Assembly: GCA_003290165.1 (NCBI GenBank)
Contig: QNQO01000684.1
Location: 496,001-560,000, forward strand
DNA from: Berberis thunbergii
Lineage: Eukaryota; Streptophyta; Magnoliopsida; Ranunculales; Berberidaceae
DNA: 64,000 nucleotides
Direction: 5' to 3'
Positions 48,532 through 58,989 of the stretch are shown here, one piece after another. Below the pieces are notes generated by a model, which saw nothing but the letters and a program-made list of their open reading frames with translations, was not told the origin of the DNA and did no database searches. The position numbers and the translations under genes were made by a program. Numbering within the stretch: the stretch's first letter is position 1; each line of letters begins with the position of its first letter.

Positions 48532-49837
48532 CACTCGGTCCTCAAAATTCTTATTTTCAAATTTTTGATCCGAGCTTCAGTTTTGGGTTTTTGGGCTGGT
48601 TACCCGATTTGACCCAGCCCTACTGAAAACTGCATAACAAGCAAGTCACACAACACAACTGTGATTCAGATTGTTATTTGGGTGTTTGAGGTCGATTCTG
48701 CCTCGAAAAACACATTTTGTCAGTTTAAGAGATAAAGTTTATTATTATAATTATTTACTAAAATTTGATTTTTTTAATTCTGCAAATTGCCATGATCATA
48801 GAAAGTTCAAAAGATTTTTTTCCATGATATTTTAGGAAAAATTTTCATTTATGGAAATATTAAATATTTCTTGCTACGTGGTCTATCATGTTTTCTTTAT
48901 TGGTCATATTATGTGAGCCGAATTACCTACATTCTAAGATCACAATATTTTATGGTTTGGAATTCACCACAGTGATCCAAATTGTAAATTTGAATAATCA
49001 ATTAAGTAATTGTCATCATGGTAAAATTCTCATGATTATAGATGTTAGTAAAATTTAATGACCTACATGAGATTTTACAGTTTATTTACTCATAGTCAAT
49101 TTGGTTCCCTACGGGTGGATTAAGATTGAATGAGTTGAATAAATATGATTGAGTTTTTGTATTTCATAAATTTCGTAGGATGTCCACAGACACCTTGATA
49201 TATTGTATAAATACTCAACCAATTAATGGTTCTGAAATATAAATATTGTTTAGCATCTAATGAAAATGTTTGAGGTTCTACCCACAAGAGAGCTCAATAT
49301 GGTTTAGCATTTATATTATCTTTTTGTATTTTTTTATCACTTGAGACCAATTAACATAGTGAGCATTTATTGAAGTTAATCTCCTAGTTCCCCTGGGTCA
49401 TGTACCTATTGTTCATCTTTTGAATGAGACTAACTTTTTGGCCTGAAAAAAAATCAAATTGGATTCAGTTTGTTAAATATGGACCTTGAAATGACTCTTC
49501 TCAATAAGGAACATGCTCCTATTACTGATGAAAACAGTGGTGATGAGAAGTAGCCCATGCAACATGGACTAGGTCGAACTGGTTATATATCATGTACGTG
49601 CGAATGACTGTTGCAAACAACATTAAGTCGTCCTTTCTAGTCACTGATGACATTAAGGAATTTATGAAAAATTTAGAAGAATGTTTTCGTACAACTGACA
49701 AATCCCAGGATGTGAAATTGACTACTATCCACTTTGATGGTACTCATACCCATGGAATGACTTTCGCAAGATTTCACGAAATCTCATCGAAATTTTCGTT
49801 TTTTTGAATTACGAAAAGAAAAAGGCGAAATATAAAT

Positions 49838-50502
49838 CAGTGTTCTAAAAATCGGCTTGGGCGGGCGCCTAGGCGCTAGAAGGTGGAAACCACTCAGATT
49901 AATGGCTGGGCAGGTCTAGGCGAGATCTAGGCGGCCTAGGCGGGTCTAGGCGGTCTAGTTGGCCTAGGCGGCTTAGGCAGGGTCTAGGCGGTCTGGGCGA
50001 TTTTTTATTTATTTTTATTTTTTAATAAGGCTGATTGTGTTCTTATTTTATTTTTCTTTCCTATTTTTTAGAAATAAACTATTTAATTATTTTTTATTCA
50101 GTATATGTCTAAATATAGCAAATGATGATTACTTAATGGAATTCTCAAAGGATCTGCCGGTACCAATTTTACTAATGTAGATTTTATCAAAAATAATTGA
50201 GGTTATTCATGCAATTTGAAGAAAAATAAAAGATTACACAAATTCAAATTTATATAAAGTACCCATCATGACCAACTTTAGTCATTTGAGTTTTAATAAA
50301 TTTTGTTCACAATTGTTAATTTTTCATGTTTTTAAATTTTGCATATGTATATTGGCATTAAATTGGATGTAATTGATAAGGTATTATGCTTAACTTTTAT
50401 AAATTATTAAAGTTATAATACAAAACCTAAGCCCGCCTAGGCCCCTGGGCGTTAGGCACCTGCTCGCCGCCCGCCCAGCACCTAGCGATTTTTAGAACAC
50501 TG
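49838..50502. mobile_element. hAT-1 non-autonomous element, copy 2 (665 bp)
   Basis: TIRs CAGTGTTCTAAAAATCGG and CGATTTTTAGAACACTG, with 8-bp TSD ATATAAAT / ATATAAGT (seven of eight). The interior is collinear with copy 1 at 14447 (shared ACTATTTAATTATTTTT and GGATCTGCCGGTACCAATTT). Copy 2 lacks part of copy 1's long T-rich (TTTTTTATT)n tract. Inserted between gag and the right LTR of the plus-strand copia. Confidence 0.9.
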
Positions 50503-50840
50503 ATATAAGTTAACATTTTTCAAGGTTTTTTTTGAGAAATTTTGTTTTTTTTCGTTTTATTCAATTCCTAATTAATGCTATGTTGTCCATATTAGGAATA
50601 TTGATTTAATATGAATTACTGAAATAGTCAAGTTGTGGTTTTAGAAGAAATTGGTTTCCTACTCATCTTACACAGTGATGGATGATTTAAAATGAGTAAT
50701 CGGATTAGGAAAATAGGTCCTCTCTCTACCTATAAAAATGATGCATGCTCCATTGAAGGATCATAAAAATAAACATATAGCTAAGTTTATAGGCTGAAAA
50801 AGAGAAACTCTAGTTTCTCGTTCCCTAAGTTCCAGAAGAT

Positions 50841-50999
50841 GCCAATGGCATGACCACTCAATGGTTAGAGTTTGGCAGATGGTACTGCTAGGTCATGGGT
50901 TCGAACCCAGCCAGTGGCATGTTTATTAGTTTATGGTGTGTTGACCAGTTCTGGTCTTTGATAGGTTATGGGATCGCTCACCTTCCAAAAAAAAGTTTA
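50841..50999 (+). mobile_element. tRNA-derived SINE (159 bp)
   Basis: A Pol III-type head carries an A-box-like CTCAATGGTTAGAG (about 50859) and a canonical B-box GGTTCGAACCC (about 50919). A short body and A8 tail follow. A 7-bp TSD, AGAAGAT, lies at 50834-50840 and 51000-51006. It has inserted into the right LTR of the plus-strand copia, where the sister LTRs lack it. Confidence 0.85.
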
Positions 51000-51409
51000 A
51001 GAAGATCTTGTTGAAGAAGTTCTTTAAATATTGCGTAATAGTTCATGAAGTTAAGATCTAGGGTTTATGTCATATTAAATAAAGATTCAATATAACTTTC
51101 CATTGGGCATGAACTCAAAATCAGTGCTTTGAAATGACTCCCTTGAAAGTGCACACTCGAACAAGCTGTAATGATTTTCAAGTGATTGTGTGTCGAAAAT
51201 TTTTCGTGGCATTGCATTCAGATAAGGAGCTCTTAAAAGCTCCTTGTTGTTGAAGATTTATTACCTTAACTGCAACAGTTGTGTTAACTCGGAAAAAAAA
51301 TGTTTTATACACTGAACCAAAGTTTCATTGCCCATTAGATTATCAATAGAATCGAGAAGCTCTACATAAGAAATCCTTGTGAGTTGCTCACTAACTAATG
51401 ACTGAGGCT

Positions 51410-52112
51410 TCACTTTCTATAGATTTCTTTCGCAGAAAAAAAGAAGTAAAAGAACAATAATAAAACCAAGCCCATGGTTACAACAATCCAAGCAAAACCA
51501 CTTTGAGAAACCGTGACTTCCCCTTTTGTGAATCTAACATGGAGGCAAATAGAGCTCAACAACACCTTCGCGAAGCTTACTATTTTCAATAACTGAACTC
51601 GCACAAGCATTGATACAGACACCGACCTTTGGAACTGTACCCTCCCAGTCATCTTAAGACAAATCCAATTGAACTAGAGAAATAAAACTCACCAAGTATT
51701 GTGGAATTTTCCCAAATAACTTATTGTGCAGAAGATATAGTTGCTTTATACATTTTAAAGAAGCAAATAATTGAGGAATTACTCCAGTAAACAAGTTTTG
51801 GCTCATGGAGAGGCACTCCCATGTCAAACAGTTACCAAGGGTGCTTGGTAAACTTCCTGAAACGTTATTACGCAAGAGGCTCAACTCTACAAGATTGGTC
51901 CAGTTACTCATTCCAGATGGTAATGAACCACTTGAAGCATTGCTAGATAAGTCAAAGAACTTCTTAAGAGATGGAAGATCAAGAAGTTGTTTAGGTATGG
52001 TGCAACCAAGTATATTATCAGAAAGTTCAAGTGCTGTTAAATTGTGACAGTTACCAATAATTGGAGGTATGCCTCCATACAACTTCTTCCCTGACAAAAG
52101 TAGAATGGTCAA
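51410..52112 (-). pseudogene. Best-preserved LRR and transmembrane portion of the receptor kinase
   Basis: From 52112 to 51654 one open frame of 152 codons gives six LRRs with LxxLxLxxNxxxGxIP spacing (GGIPPIIGNCHNLTALELSD, CIKQLYLLHNKLFGKIPQYL). From 51652 to 51410 another frame gives the cap region and a single membrane helix of about 20 residues. The change of frame near 51653 is one of several lesions. Confidence 0.8.
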
Positions 52113-53499
52113 TAGAGTGGAATTATGATGAAATAAATTTGGAATTTGTCCCGAGAACTAATTGCTTTTAAAGGCGAGCAAACATTTTAGGAAATATTCC
52201 AATGACATTTGAGATATCACTGGTAACATCATTGAATTGGAGAACAAGGGTGTTTAAGTTGACAAGGTTTCCGACCGAAACTGGGATATTTCCATACATT
52301 TGGTTGAAGAAGTGATAAAGAACAAGTCATCTCCTAGTTGATTTAAATGAATATATAGCATACTAAGACCATGAAGCATTCCTAGGTTTTTGGAAAACGA
52401 AAATACTAGGAAACCAACTTTTGCAACCAAGATGATGTGGCGTGATCTTGAAGAATGATGAAATCTTCAAAATGTTTATGTGTATCTCGAGGATGTAAAA
52501 AACCTCCTCTGATGATGCCATATCATCCTTGTCGCAAGACCTAGTTGCAAAACCTGGTTCCCTAGCATCACTCTTTTGAAAATGTCCTGTAAATTGGTTA
52601 TCACCAAGTGCTAACATTCGAGTCTTGACGCATTAGGAAATGATAATGGGGTGAGAGCTTTGAGTTTATTATGTCCCACTAAAAATCTTTGGAGATTGGA
52701 AAGTGTAAGGCCAATGTCCGAAGGAAGGCTTCCATCTAGCTGTTTAAAATCTATTGAGAAATGTGTGTGAGAAATTGTAAAGACAAGAAGTAACTTTGCC
52801 AGTCAGTTACTTTACATCAACTTCAAATTCTACTAAGCTTTGGATGTGGCATAAATTCTCTGGGATGCTTCCCGATAAATTGTTCTCAGTGGTCACAAAA
52901 TAAGTAAGAACAGTGAGATTTCCTAACGCCGATGGAATGATTCCTTTGAGTTCATTTCTATCAAGATAAGCCAACTGAGCTTTGATGAAGAAGTGAGCTC
53001 AGGAGGAATCCTCACTGAAAGATGATTGCATGTTAAATAATTTCTTGAAGTTTGGAGCAATAAGTAAGATTGGTAGGGATATATCTATCAATAAATTTTG
53101 AGCTAGAGAAAAAGGACCTTTAATCGGCCAATTTCTAGTGGTATTGGAATGAGGATGTAGTTCATGCGAAGCCTGATTTTTTCTAAGAAAAGAAAGGTTC
53201 CGTATGTGGGGTGCGAGCATACCTTCAAGTTTTTTTAATCCATAGCTAAGACTGTCGCCCTGTCAAGATGGGATCGACTGCATGTGACCCCATTCCAATA
53301 ACAGTAGTGCGTAGAGTCATTCCATGAACTCAGTGCTTTGAGTGGGTCATCATTAATCTTTTCTTTGAAGGCGAGTAACGCCAGATGATCTGGTGCGGCA
53401 GTGTTGGAGAAAGCAATTATGGTGAATGAGTTGGTGCTGCTCCATATCCATACTATTTGAATTATGGGAAATATGGCATGAAAACTGCAAGATGGAAAA

Positions 53500-55341
53500 A
53501 ACCATTCTTTAGGAAAAGCAGTGTAAAATTATTGAAGGAGAAACTTACAGGTTGCATAAGTCGGTCGATATCTTAATTTAGTATTTATAGAGAGCTAGGC
53601 AGACTTGTGGATGGAGTGTGAGAGAAGTGTGCAGGCCCCAGCAATAATATGGAATCCTGGGTTTAATATTTGTTGAGGAAGACTCTGGACATAATCTTGT
53701 CCTTGATTACTCTTTAATATTTAGCACCTTGCCTTGAAGAACACTGTGTCTGGCATTGTCAATCAGACATCTAATACTGGCCTTGGATGATCTTCTTTCT
53801 GTATTTTATATCTTGGTCACTGCTGCTTGCGAACTCTGAAATAGGATGCATTGGCTTTGACTTGGTGGACTTTGGGTGTAGAAGGGTTTGGTGTGGAAAC
53901 TCTGTACTGGCAGACTGACTTATTCATGAGTGAAATTACGACTCACAGTCACTTTGGAGTAGAATTATAAATTCTTCCATATGTACTACCCGTGAATGGA
54001 AATTAGTATTATGCTTTGAAATAAGAAAAATAATCTATCAGATTATAATTGGCGTTATCTTTGTGTGGAAATGGCCTATTGCATCAGAAGACTCAACTGA
54101 ATATGTTGCTCATTTTGATTGAAACTGAGTATCAATTTTCACCAATGAAGTAATCAGTGTAATAATCATAGTGTGACTTCATGTGATGAAAAAATTGTTT
54201 GCACGATCTGGCATTTAAGAACATCTTTATAGAATGTATTGTCTTGTTATAATTTGCTTGGCTTATTATATGGTCTGGTATTGTGAAGAAAGAGATAATC
54301 AAGTTGCATTGTTCCTAAGATTTTAGTCTCTGCAGGATAACAATTGTTTCAGATAAGGATGGAAGACTTGTGTGGAAGTCAAGTGTGTTGTTGATGGACT
54401 TTTGGCTTCCATTCAGAACTATTAAGCTGCTAGTGAATGCTCACAATGCCATTGGCGCTCCATTATTTTTCAATATATATTTTCTTAGATTAGCAGAACA
54501 TAGCTGTAAACAAAACCTGTTCAATATTGTACGCTTCTTTCAATAGGAATGCACAGAGTTGTGCACTTGTTCAACGGTTAAAACTCAATTGAAAGAGTTT
54601 CATTGATGTAATATGACTACTTTTCAGTTATGTTCCATGGAAAGAATTTTGCAAGTGTGAAATTCTTCTTCAATATAGGAATCACATTCTCAAAAGCCAT
54701 GGAAAGTTTCTATTCTTCAGTTATGTGGAATCACATGCCGCATGTACGTCAATAAAAAACAGCTCACATGAAGTTGTTTAGAACTTTCCTTGTTTTCATT
54801 GAAGTTTCCATTTTCAGGAGTCTAGTCGAGAATTGCATCATAAAGTTTAAAGGCAAGGAGTTAGATAATTCAACAATTTTTATACAATTTATTACATTGT
54901 CAGGAAATTAGTAAATGCGATGGTGGAGAAACAATAACCTTTATTTAAAGGCACATTAACATAATAAGGAAACTTATGCTACCTTGACAATAAAAACAAG
55001 TAAGGGATAAGAATAATTAACGTGTTCTAGCAACTTGAACCATAAAGTACTTACATAGAGACACATAAATCAGTCGATATCTTCAACTTAGCATATAGTG
55101 AGCAATGCAGATGTGGATAAAGAATGCAACAGACTCGTAAAAGAATTTGGAAGTGCAGGACCAAATGAAAGAGTAGTTGTATATACCTGACAAGTGAAAT
55201 TATCCACTTTGGGTCTCCTGTTACTTTTATTTATTCATTGCTTTGTTGGAGTTGCAATGTTCCATATGATACAAGCACACAAGAAAAAAATTAATATTAA
55301 TAACAACACATAAGTTCTCGTCAAGTTAAAATGCTCCAAGA
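53500..55341. other. Sequence upstream of the kinase pseudogene
   Basis: A+T-rich DNA of 1.8 kb with no recognised gene or element ends; its left part would have been the promoter of the receptor kinase. Confidence 0.4.
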
Positions 55342-55619
55342 CACATCACCAAGGAAGCACGGATTCGCGGAAAAACCCTGCCGAATACATGAAAACGCGA
55401 GTCGGATACGGATACGCGTGCGATTCGCGTCGGATACGCACTCGACACGTGGTCAACGTGTCGGTCAACTTGACCTGGTTAGGATACGGTCCGGACACGG
55501 TTCGGATTCGTTTGCTAAATTTTTTTTTTTTCAGATCTTGATACGATCGGACGGTCAGGATCAAAAACCCTAATATAAAACCTAAATCTCGATTTTTCCT
55601 TTTGCAATTGCGTTTTCAA

Positions 55620-55830
55620 ACAGACAGAGAGCGAGGAGGCGAGGAGGCAAGGAAGGAACCGAGGCGAGGAACCAGAGGAGGCAAGGCGAGGAGGCGAGGA
55701 ACCAGAGGAGGCGAGGCGAGGAGGCGAGGAAGGAGTCGAGGAACCGAGGAAGGAGGCGAGAAACCAGAGGAAGGAGGCGAGAAACCGAGGAAAGGAGGCG
55801 GACGACTCAGGCGAGGAACCGAGGACCAGG
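55620..55830. repeat. GAGGCGAGGA-type simple repeat
   Basis: Irregular repeats of GAGGCGAGGAACC and AAGGAGGCGAGAAACC. The open frame through it is compositional (Arg/Gly/Glu only) and is not a gene. Confidence 0.75.
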
Positions 55831-56693
55831 TTCGTCTAATCGTCTCTCTACTCTCTCACTCGACTCTCACTGTCACTTGTCACTGATATCACATCCATAT
55901 GAGTCCATTGCCAAAGCATGGACTTGAAGAATCAAGTGATGGGTGTTCTTAGTCTTCCCTTAAATTTTTTTACCATTCCTCTCTTTCCAAATGGTCCAGA
56001 GGATGGCATGAGGAAACCTTATCCACAACCACTTCCCCAGGGGACTTGAGTTTTCAACATTCCACTACATAACCCACTGGAAAAACCTCCGGGATTGCTT
56101 TTGCTAGCGAAACTCCATCATGAAATAGGACCAAGGACCTCTTGCCAAATCACATTTGTTTTATCTTTTCATTCACAATTTTTAGAAATCACTATTATCC
56201 TCTTGTCACGTTCATCAATGAATTTATATTTAGAGAACTTCAGTTTCTTTCTGTCTAGAGCTACCTATTTTCTAGTTCATGTTGTGTTTGAGAGTCCTCT
56301 GTTATATACTAGATGCAAAGGTAATTCGTTTCAAAAGTTTATACTTTGATTCTAGTATTAAAGTTTGAGATTATTAATATTCATCTTATTTTCAGTGTGA
56401 AGCTCCTGTTGATTGTGTGGTTTTTTAACTTGTAGATGGGCCTGGTGTATGATTTCATAGAACATCTATTATAACTTTAAGTATAAATGAGAAGACATCA
56501 AAATTTCTGTTGGATCAACTATATCCACATTTATTGCTATAATAAATAATATGTTTTCCTGTAAAAATGCATAAAACTGATAAAAGTAAATCGATGATAT
56601 AATTTTTTTACCTGTTTATTGAGCTATTATCACATGCATCATTTTTTTTATCTGTTCTACTTGAAATTAAAATGCGTTGCATTTGTGGTTTAG

Positions 56694-56923
56694 GTACTTT
56701 CTACTGGACTTGGTAGAATAGTTCCAAATTTGATATCCAGGAAGCACACAAATAGTGCAGCTACAGGTAGTTTGGTTAATTCATGAATTACAGATAAACA
56801 ACTTCTGAAAAATGCATTTTTGTAATAATCTTGGTGTTTGAATGCAGAGAATTTAGAGAATCAATTCATTTCTTGGTGTTTTGCCACATCAATACTAGCT
56901 GGTAGCTGCAATATTTCTCTTCT
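56694..56923 (+). pseudogene. Two captured exon-like segments of an unidentified gene
   Basis: Segment one (about 56694-56766) lies between acceptor TGGTTTAG and donor CAG|GTAG and reads VLSTGLGRIVPNLISRKHTN then SAAT. Segment two (about 56848-56923) lies between acceptor GAATGCAG and donor CTT|GTAAGT and reads ENLENQFISWCFATSILAGS then CNISLL. The split codon joins ACAG to AG without breaking frame. The residues suggest a membrane-protein fragment. I do not recognise the parent gene, but phase-compatible exons inside an intact transposon point to capture from a spliced gene. Confidence 0.5.
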
Positions 56924-57329
56924 TGTAAGTTCTTCTCCTGTCTTTTTCGGCTTGTCCATTTGCCGTAAAATATTCTACTATTCTAGCAATATTACCTGCA
57001 AGTTTGCAACACGTAATGACGTAAATAATTGTCAGTCTTCAATACTACTTTATGTTATTTTGTTGACGTTCCATTTTTTGGGATTTAAAGTTGATATTTT
57101 TGAGTTATGTATGGAACTATCAATCTTTAATGCATCTTTTTATTGTTTTTGAGTTATTTTATGACATTATGTTAATAATTTTTTAATAAAATATAAAAAT
57201 ATAAATAAGATTTGATTGACGTGTCGCCGAGTCCCCGAATCCTAGTTTTTTGAAAATTACCGAGTCGCCGTGTCGTATCCGTATCCGATACGACGCGCGT
57301 ACCCGAGTGCGTGCATCCTTGCACATCAC

Positions 57330-57945
57330 TGATGCAGGCATGCCATGTATTTACATGGAACAACTTGATAACTTCGGATCGATACAGCTCATATAAACAT
57401 GATTGTCTTGGAAAGGAATGTCAAATATAGTCTATTGCTAATCGAGTGTCAATTTTCTATTAAAACAGTTTAATGAATTAAGTTTTCCATGGAGTACAAC
57501 TTATAAGACGCGGTTAATTTGCTCAGTAGGTACTACTAAGGAAGAGATTTCCATTATAGACAAAAGCATAAGCCAAAATTTTCCCTCTGCACCAATACTC
57601 GGCCTGGGCATAAGCAGACGACCAGAGTTTTGTTAAAAAAAAAATTTAGAGCCTCTAAGTTTAACCGTGGCAATGAATGAATATGACAGAGCAACAAATA
57701 AAAATCAATTTTCTGGCAGCAACAATTAACCTTAAAAACTGATGTGGTGCTCCATTTTCTTACCGAGAAGAAATAGATTATGGTTTAGAGAAAATCTGGA
57801 GTTTTTTTCATTTTATTCCTTGTAATCGTGTTGCAGACCAATAACTCTAATGGCTAAATTGTGCATAAAAATCAGAATGTTGTTGTGCGATCAAACAACT
57901 TTTACATTAAAAAAAAAAGAGAGAGAGAGAGAAGGCTGATATGGA
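57330..57945. other. Short intergenic interval
   Basis: A+T-rich, ending in an A-rich plus (GA)n run at about 57909-57933. No feature assigned. Confidence 0.4.
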
Positions 57946-58878
57946 CTGTAAGATGAAAAATTCTAGGTGTCGAGGAAACCAGCGTGGAAATGAGCGAGAG
58001 GAGGGAGGTGGTGGGGTGGGAACCGTTCACCTCCCTCGAGATGTATTGAGAATATATTGCGAATATCCTGATTGATTGGGAATATTTGTATTAGGAAGGT
58101 TGCTTATAGAGTCAATATTGTATAATAGTTTTAAGGAAATTCGCAGATTATATTGTGAATATTCTCACAATATTCTCTGGATTAACTTGTATATAAACAT
58201 GAGATTGTGAATGAGAAAGAACAACACAAATCATTTCCTTTGTGTCTAACAATTTATCATGGTATCAGAGCCTATCATACGAGTATCATAAAGCGAGAAC
58301 AGGTACCTGATCGAAACCTCTTTGAATGAAAAGGGTTTCTTTGAATAAGAAGGAACGCAGAAGAAGAACCTCGGCCTGATCGACGAACCTGTGCGATTCA
58401 GATCTGAACTGATCAGATCTGATCAAACTAATCGATCCTGATCGATCCTAATCGATCCTAATCGAACCTGAATGGTGAACCTTGCTGAACCGAACCTTTC
58501 AGCTTCCATTGCCGAACTGAACTGAACCTTTCTGTCTCTGTCTCTGCTTCAAGATCTCCCAAATCCAAGCTCCAGGAACCGTCGCCATCGCACTGAGATG
58601 AAGAGAAGAGACCAGCGAGAAGAGAAGAAACCAGCGAGAAGAGAAGAAACCACAGACTCCTTTCTCTGTCTCTGTAGAAGAGAAGAAACCACAGACTCCT
58701 TTCTCTGTCTCCTTCCTCTAATTTCTCTGTCTCAGCGAGAAGAGATCAGCAGAAGCAGCTTTACTTCTTTCTGCGTTTCTCTGTAATTTTTTTTGTTTTG
58801 TTTCTCTGTTTGTGTAATGCATCAGTAAAAGAAAGAAAAGAAAAGAAACGAAAAAAAAAGAAGGGAATATATTAAAAT

Positions 58879-58902
58879 AATAATAATAATAATAATAATA
58901 AA
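58879..58902. repeat. (AAT)n microsatellite in the copia leader
   Basis: Eight or so AAT/ATA triplets lie just upstream of the gag start at 58990. Imperfect GAGAAGAGAAGAAACCA and GATCGATCCTAATC repeats also occur in the leader (58.43-58.70 kb). Confidence 0.8.
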
Positions 58903-58989
58903 ATCTCTGTTTCTCTGCGTGAGGAGCAGTCAGAGCTGCAGCTTTACTTCTTTCTGCGGTATTTTGAAATCTCTTTTTGAACACCGATC

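Larger units (their letters stand above)
46250..48622. mobile_element. hAT-3 element, itself containing another hAT
   Basis: Ends TAGGGCTGGTCAATTCAGAC and (reading in from the right) TAGGGCTGGGTCAAATCGGG are inverted repeats. They are flanked by a perfect 8-bp TSD, CTGAAAAC, at 46242-46249 and 48623-48630. Subterminal sequence is rich in ACCGAAAA / TTTTCGGT-type motifs. Without the nested element it is about 1.27 kb and has no transposase. It lies in the leader of the plus-strand copia. Confidence 0.9.
45582..51090 (+). mobile_element. copia element of the array family, inverted, inserted in the kinase
   Basis: The left LTR at about 45582-46016 begins TGTTAGAAAAATATATTCAA; a primer-binding site GGCATCAGAGC (one change from the canonical sequence) follows at about 46019. 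The right LTR spans 50543-51090 including a SINE. Flanks TATAC (45577-45581) and TATAA (51091-51095) fit a 5-bp TSD, and removing the element rejoins the kinase codons. The interior has only leader and gag (ANNIKSSFLVTDDIKEFMKN at 49610, TTIHFDGT); protease to RNase H are missing. Three hATs and one SINE have since inserted into it. Confidence 0.8.
45293..53480 (-). pseudogene. LRR receptor-like kinase (subfamily XII type), split by a copia element
   Basis: The minus strand reads, in order: an N-terminal hydrophobic segment, LRRNT (DHLALLAFKEKINDDPLKAL SSW..., about 53400-53250), and LRRs over roughly 53.2-51.7 kb (NLVELSLLRNNVSGSLPSTL is typical). A transmembrane helix (AWIVVTMGLVLLLFFYFFF) lies near 51.45 kb, then juxtamembrane ISYVELLDSIDN. 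Kinase pieces with the Gly-rich loop lost follow (NLQQQGAFKSSLSECNA; EFMPNG by 51.10 kb). The copia insertion at 45582-51090 interrupts at that point. The kinase resumes at 45576 with IEKWLYPDRY, CDVKPSNILINDD, TDFILAKI (DFG changed to DFI) and GTIGYVAP, ending at a donor GTAAG at 45292, the usual intron site for this subfamily. The last exon is not found. Frameshifts are numerous. Family members are plasma-membrane immune or developmental receptors. Confidence 0.85.
55350..57321 (+). mobile_element. hAT-2 family element with captured sequence (1972 bp)
   Basis: The left end CAAGGAAGCACGGATTCGCG and right end GTGCATCCTTG are bracketed by a perfect 8-bp TSD, CACATCAC, at 55342-55349 and 57322-57329. 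Subterminal arrays of CGGATACG / CGTATCCG motifs occur at both ends. The interior holds a G+A-rich repeat block (55.62-55.83 kb), a minus-strand LINE zf-RVT scrap (HAILWTIWKERNGK, about 55.97-56.03 kb) and two exon-like segments (56.69-56.93 kb). No transposase was found. Confidence 0.9.

Noticed and set aside
50850..50930. A functional tRNA gene
   Set aside because: A- and B-boxes are present, but a tRNA cloverleaf cannot be completed and the block has a SINE body, A-tail and TSD.
55602..55886. 94-codon Arg/Gly/Glu-rich frame
   Set aside because: Encoded by GAGGCGAGGA repeats inside the hAT; no sign of selection or family match.
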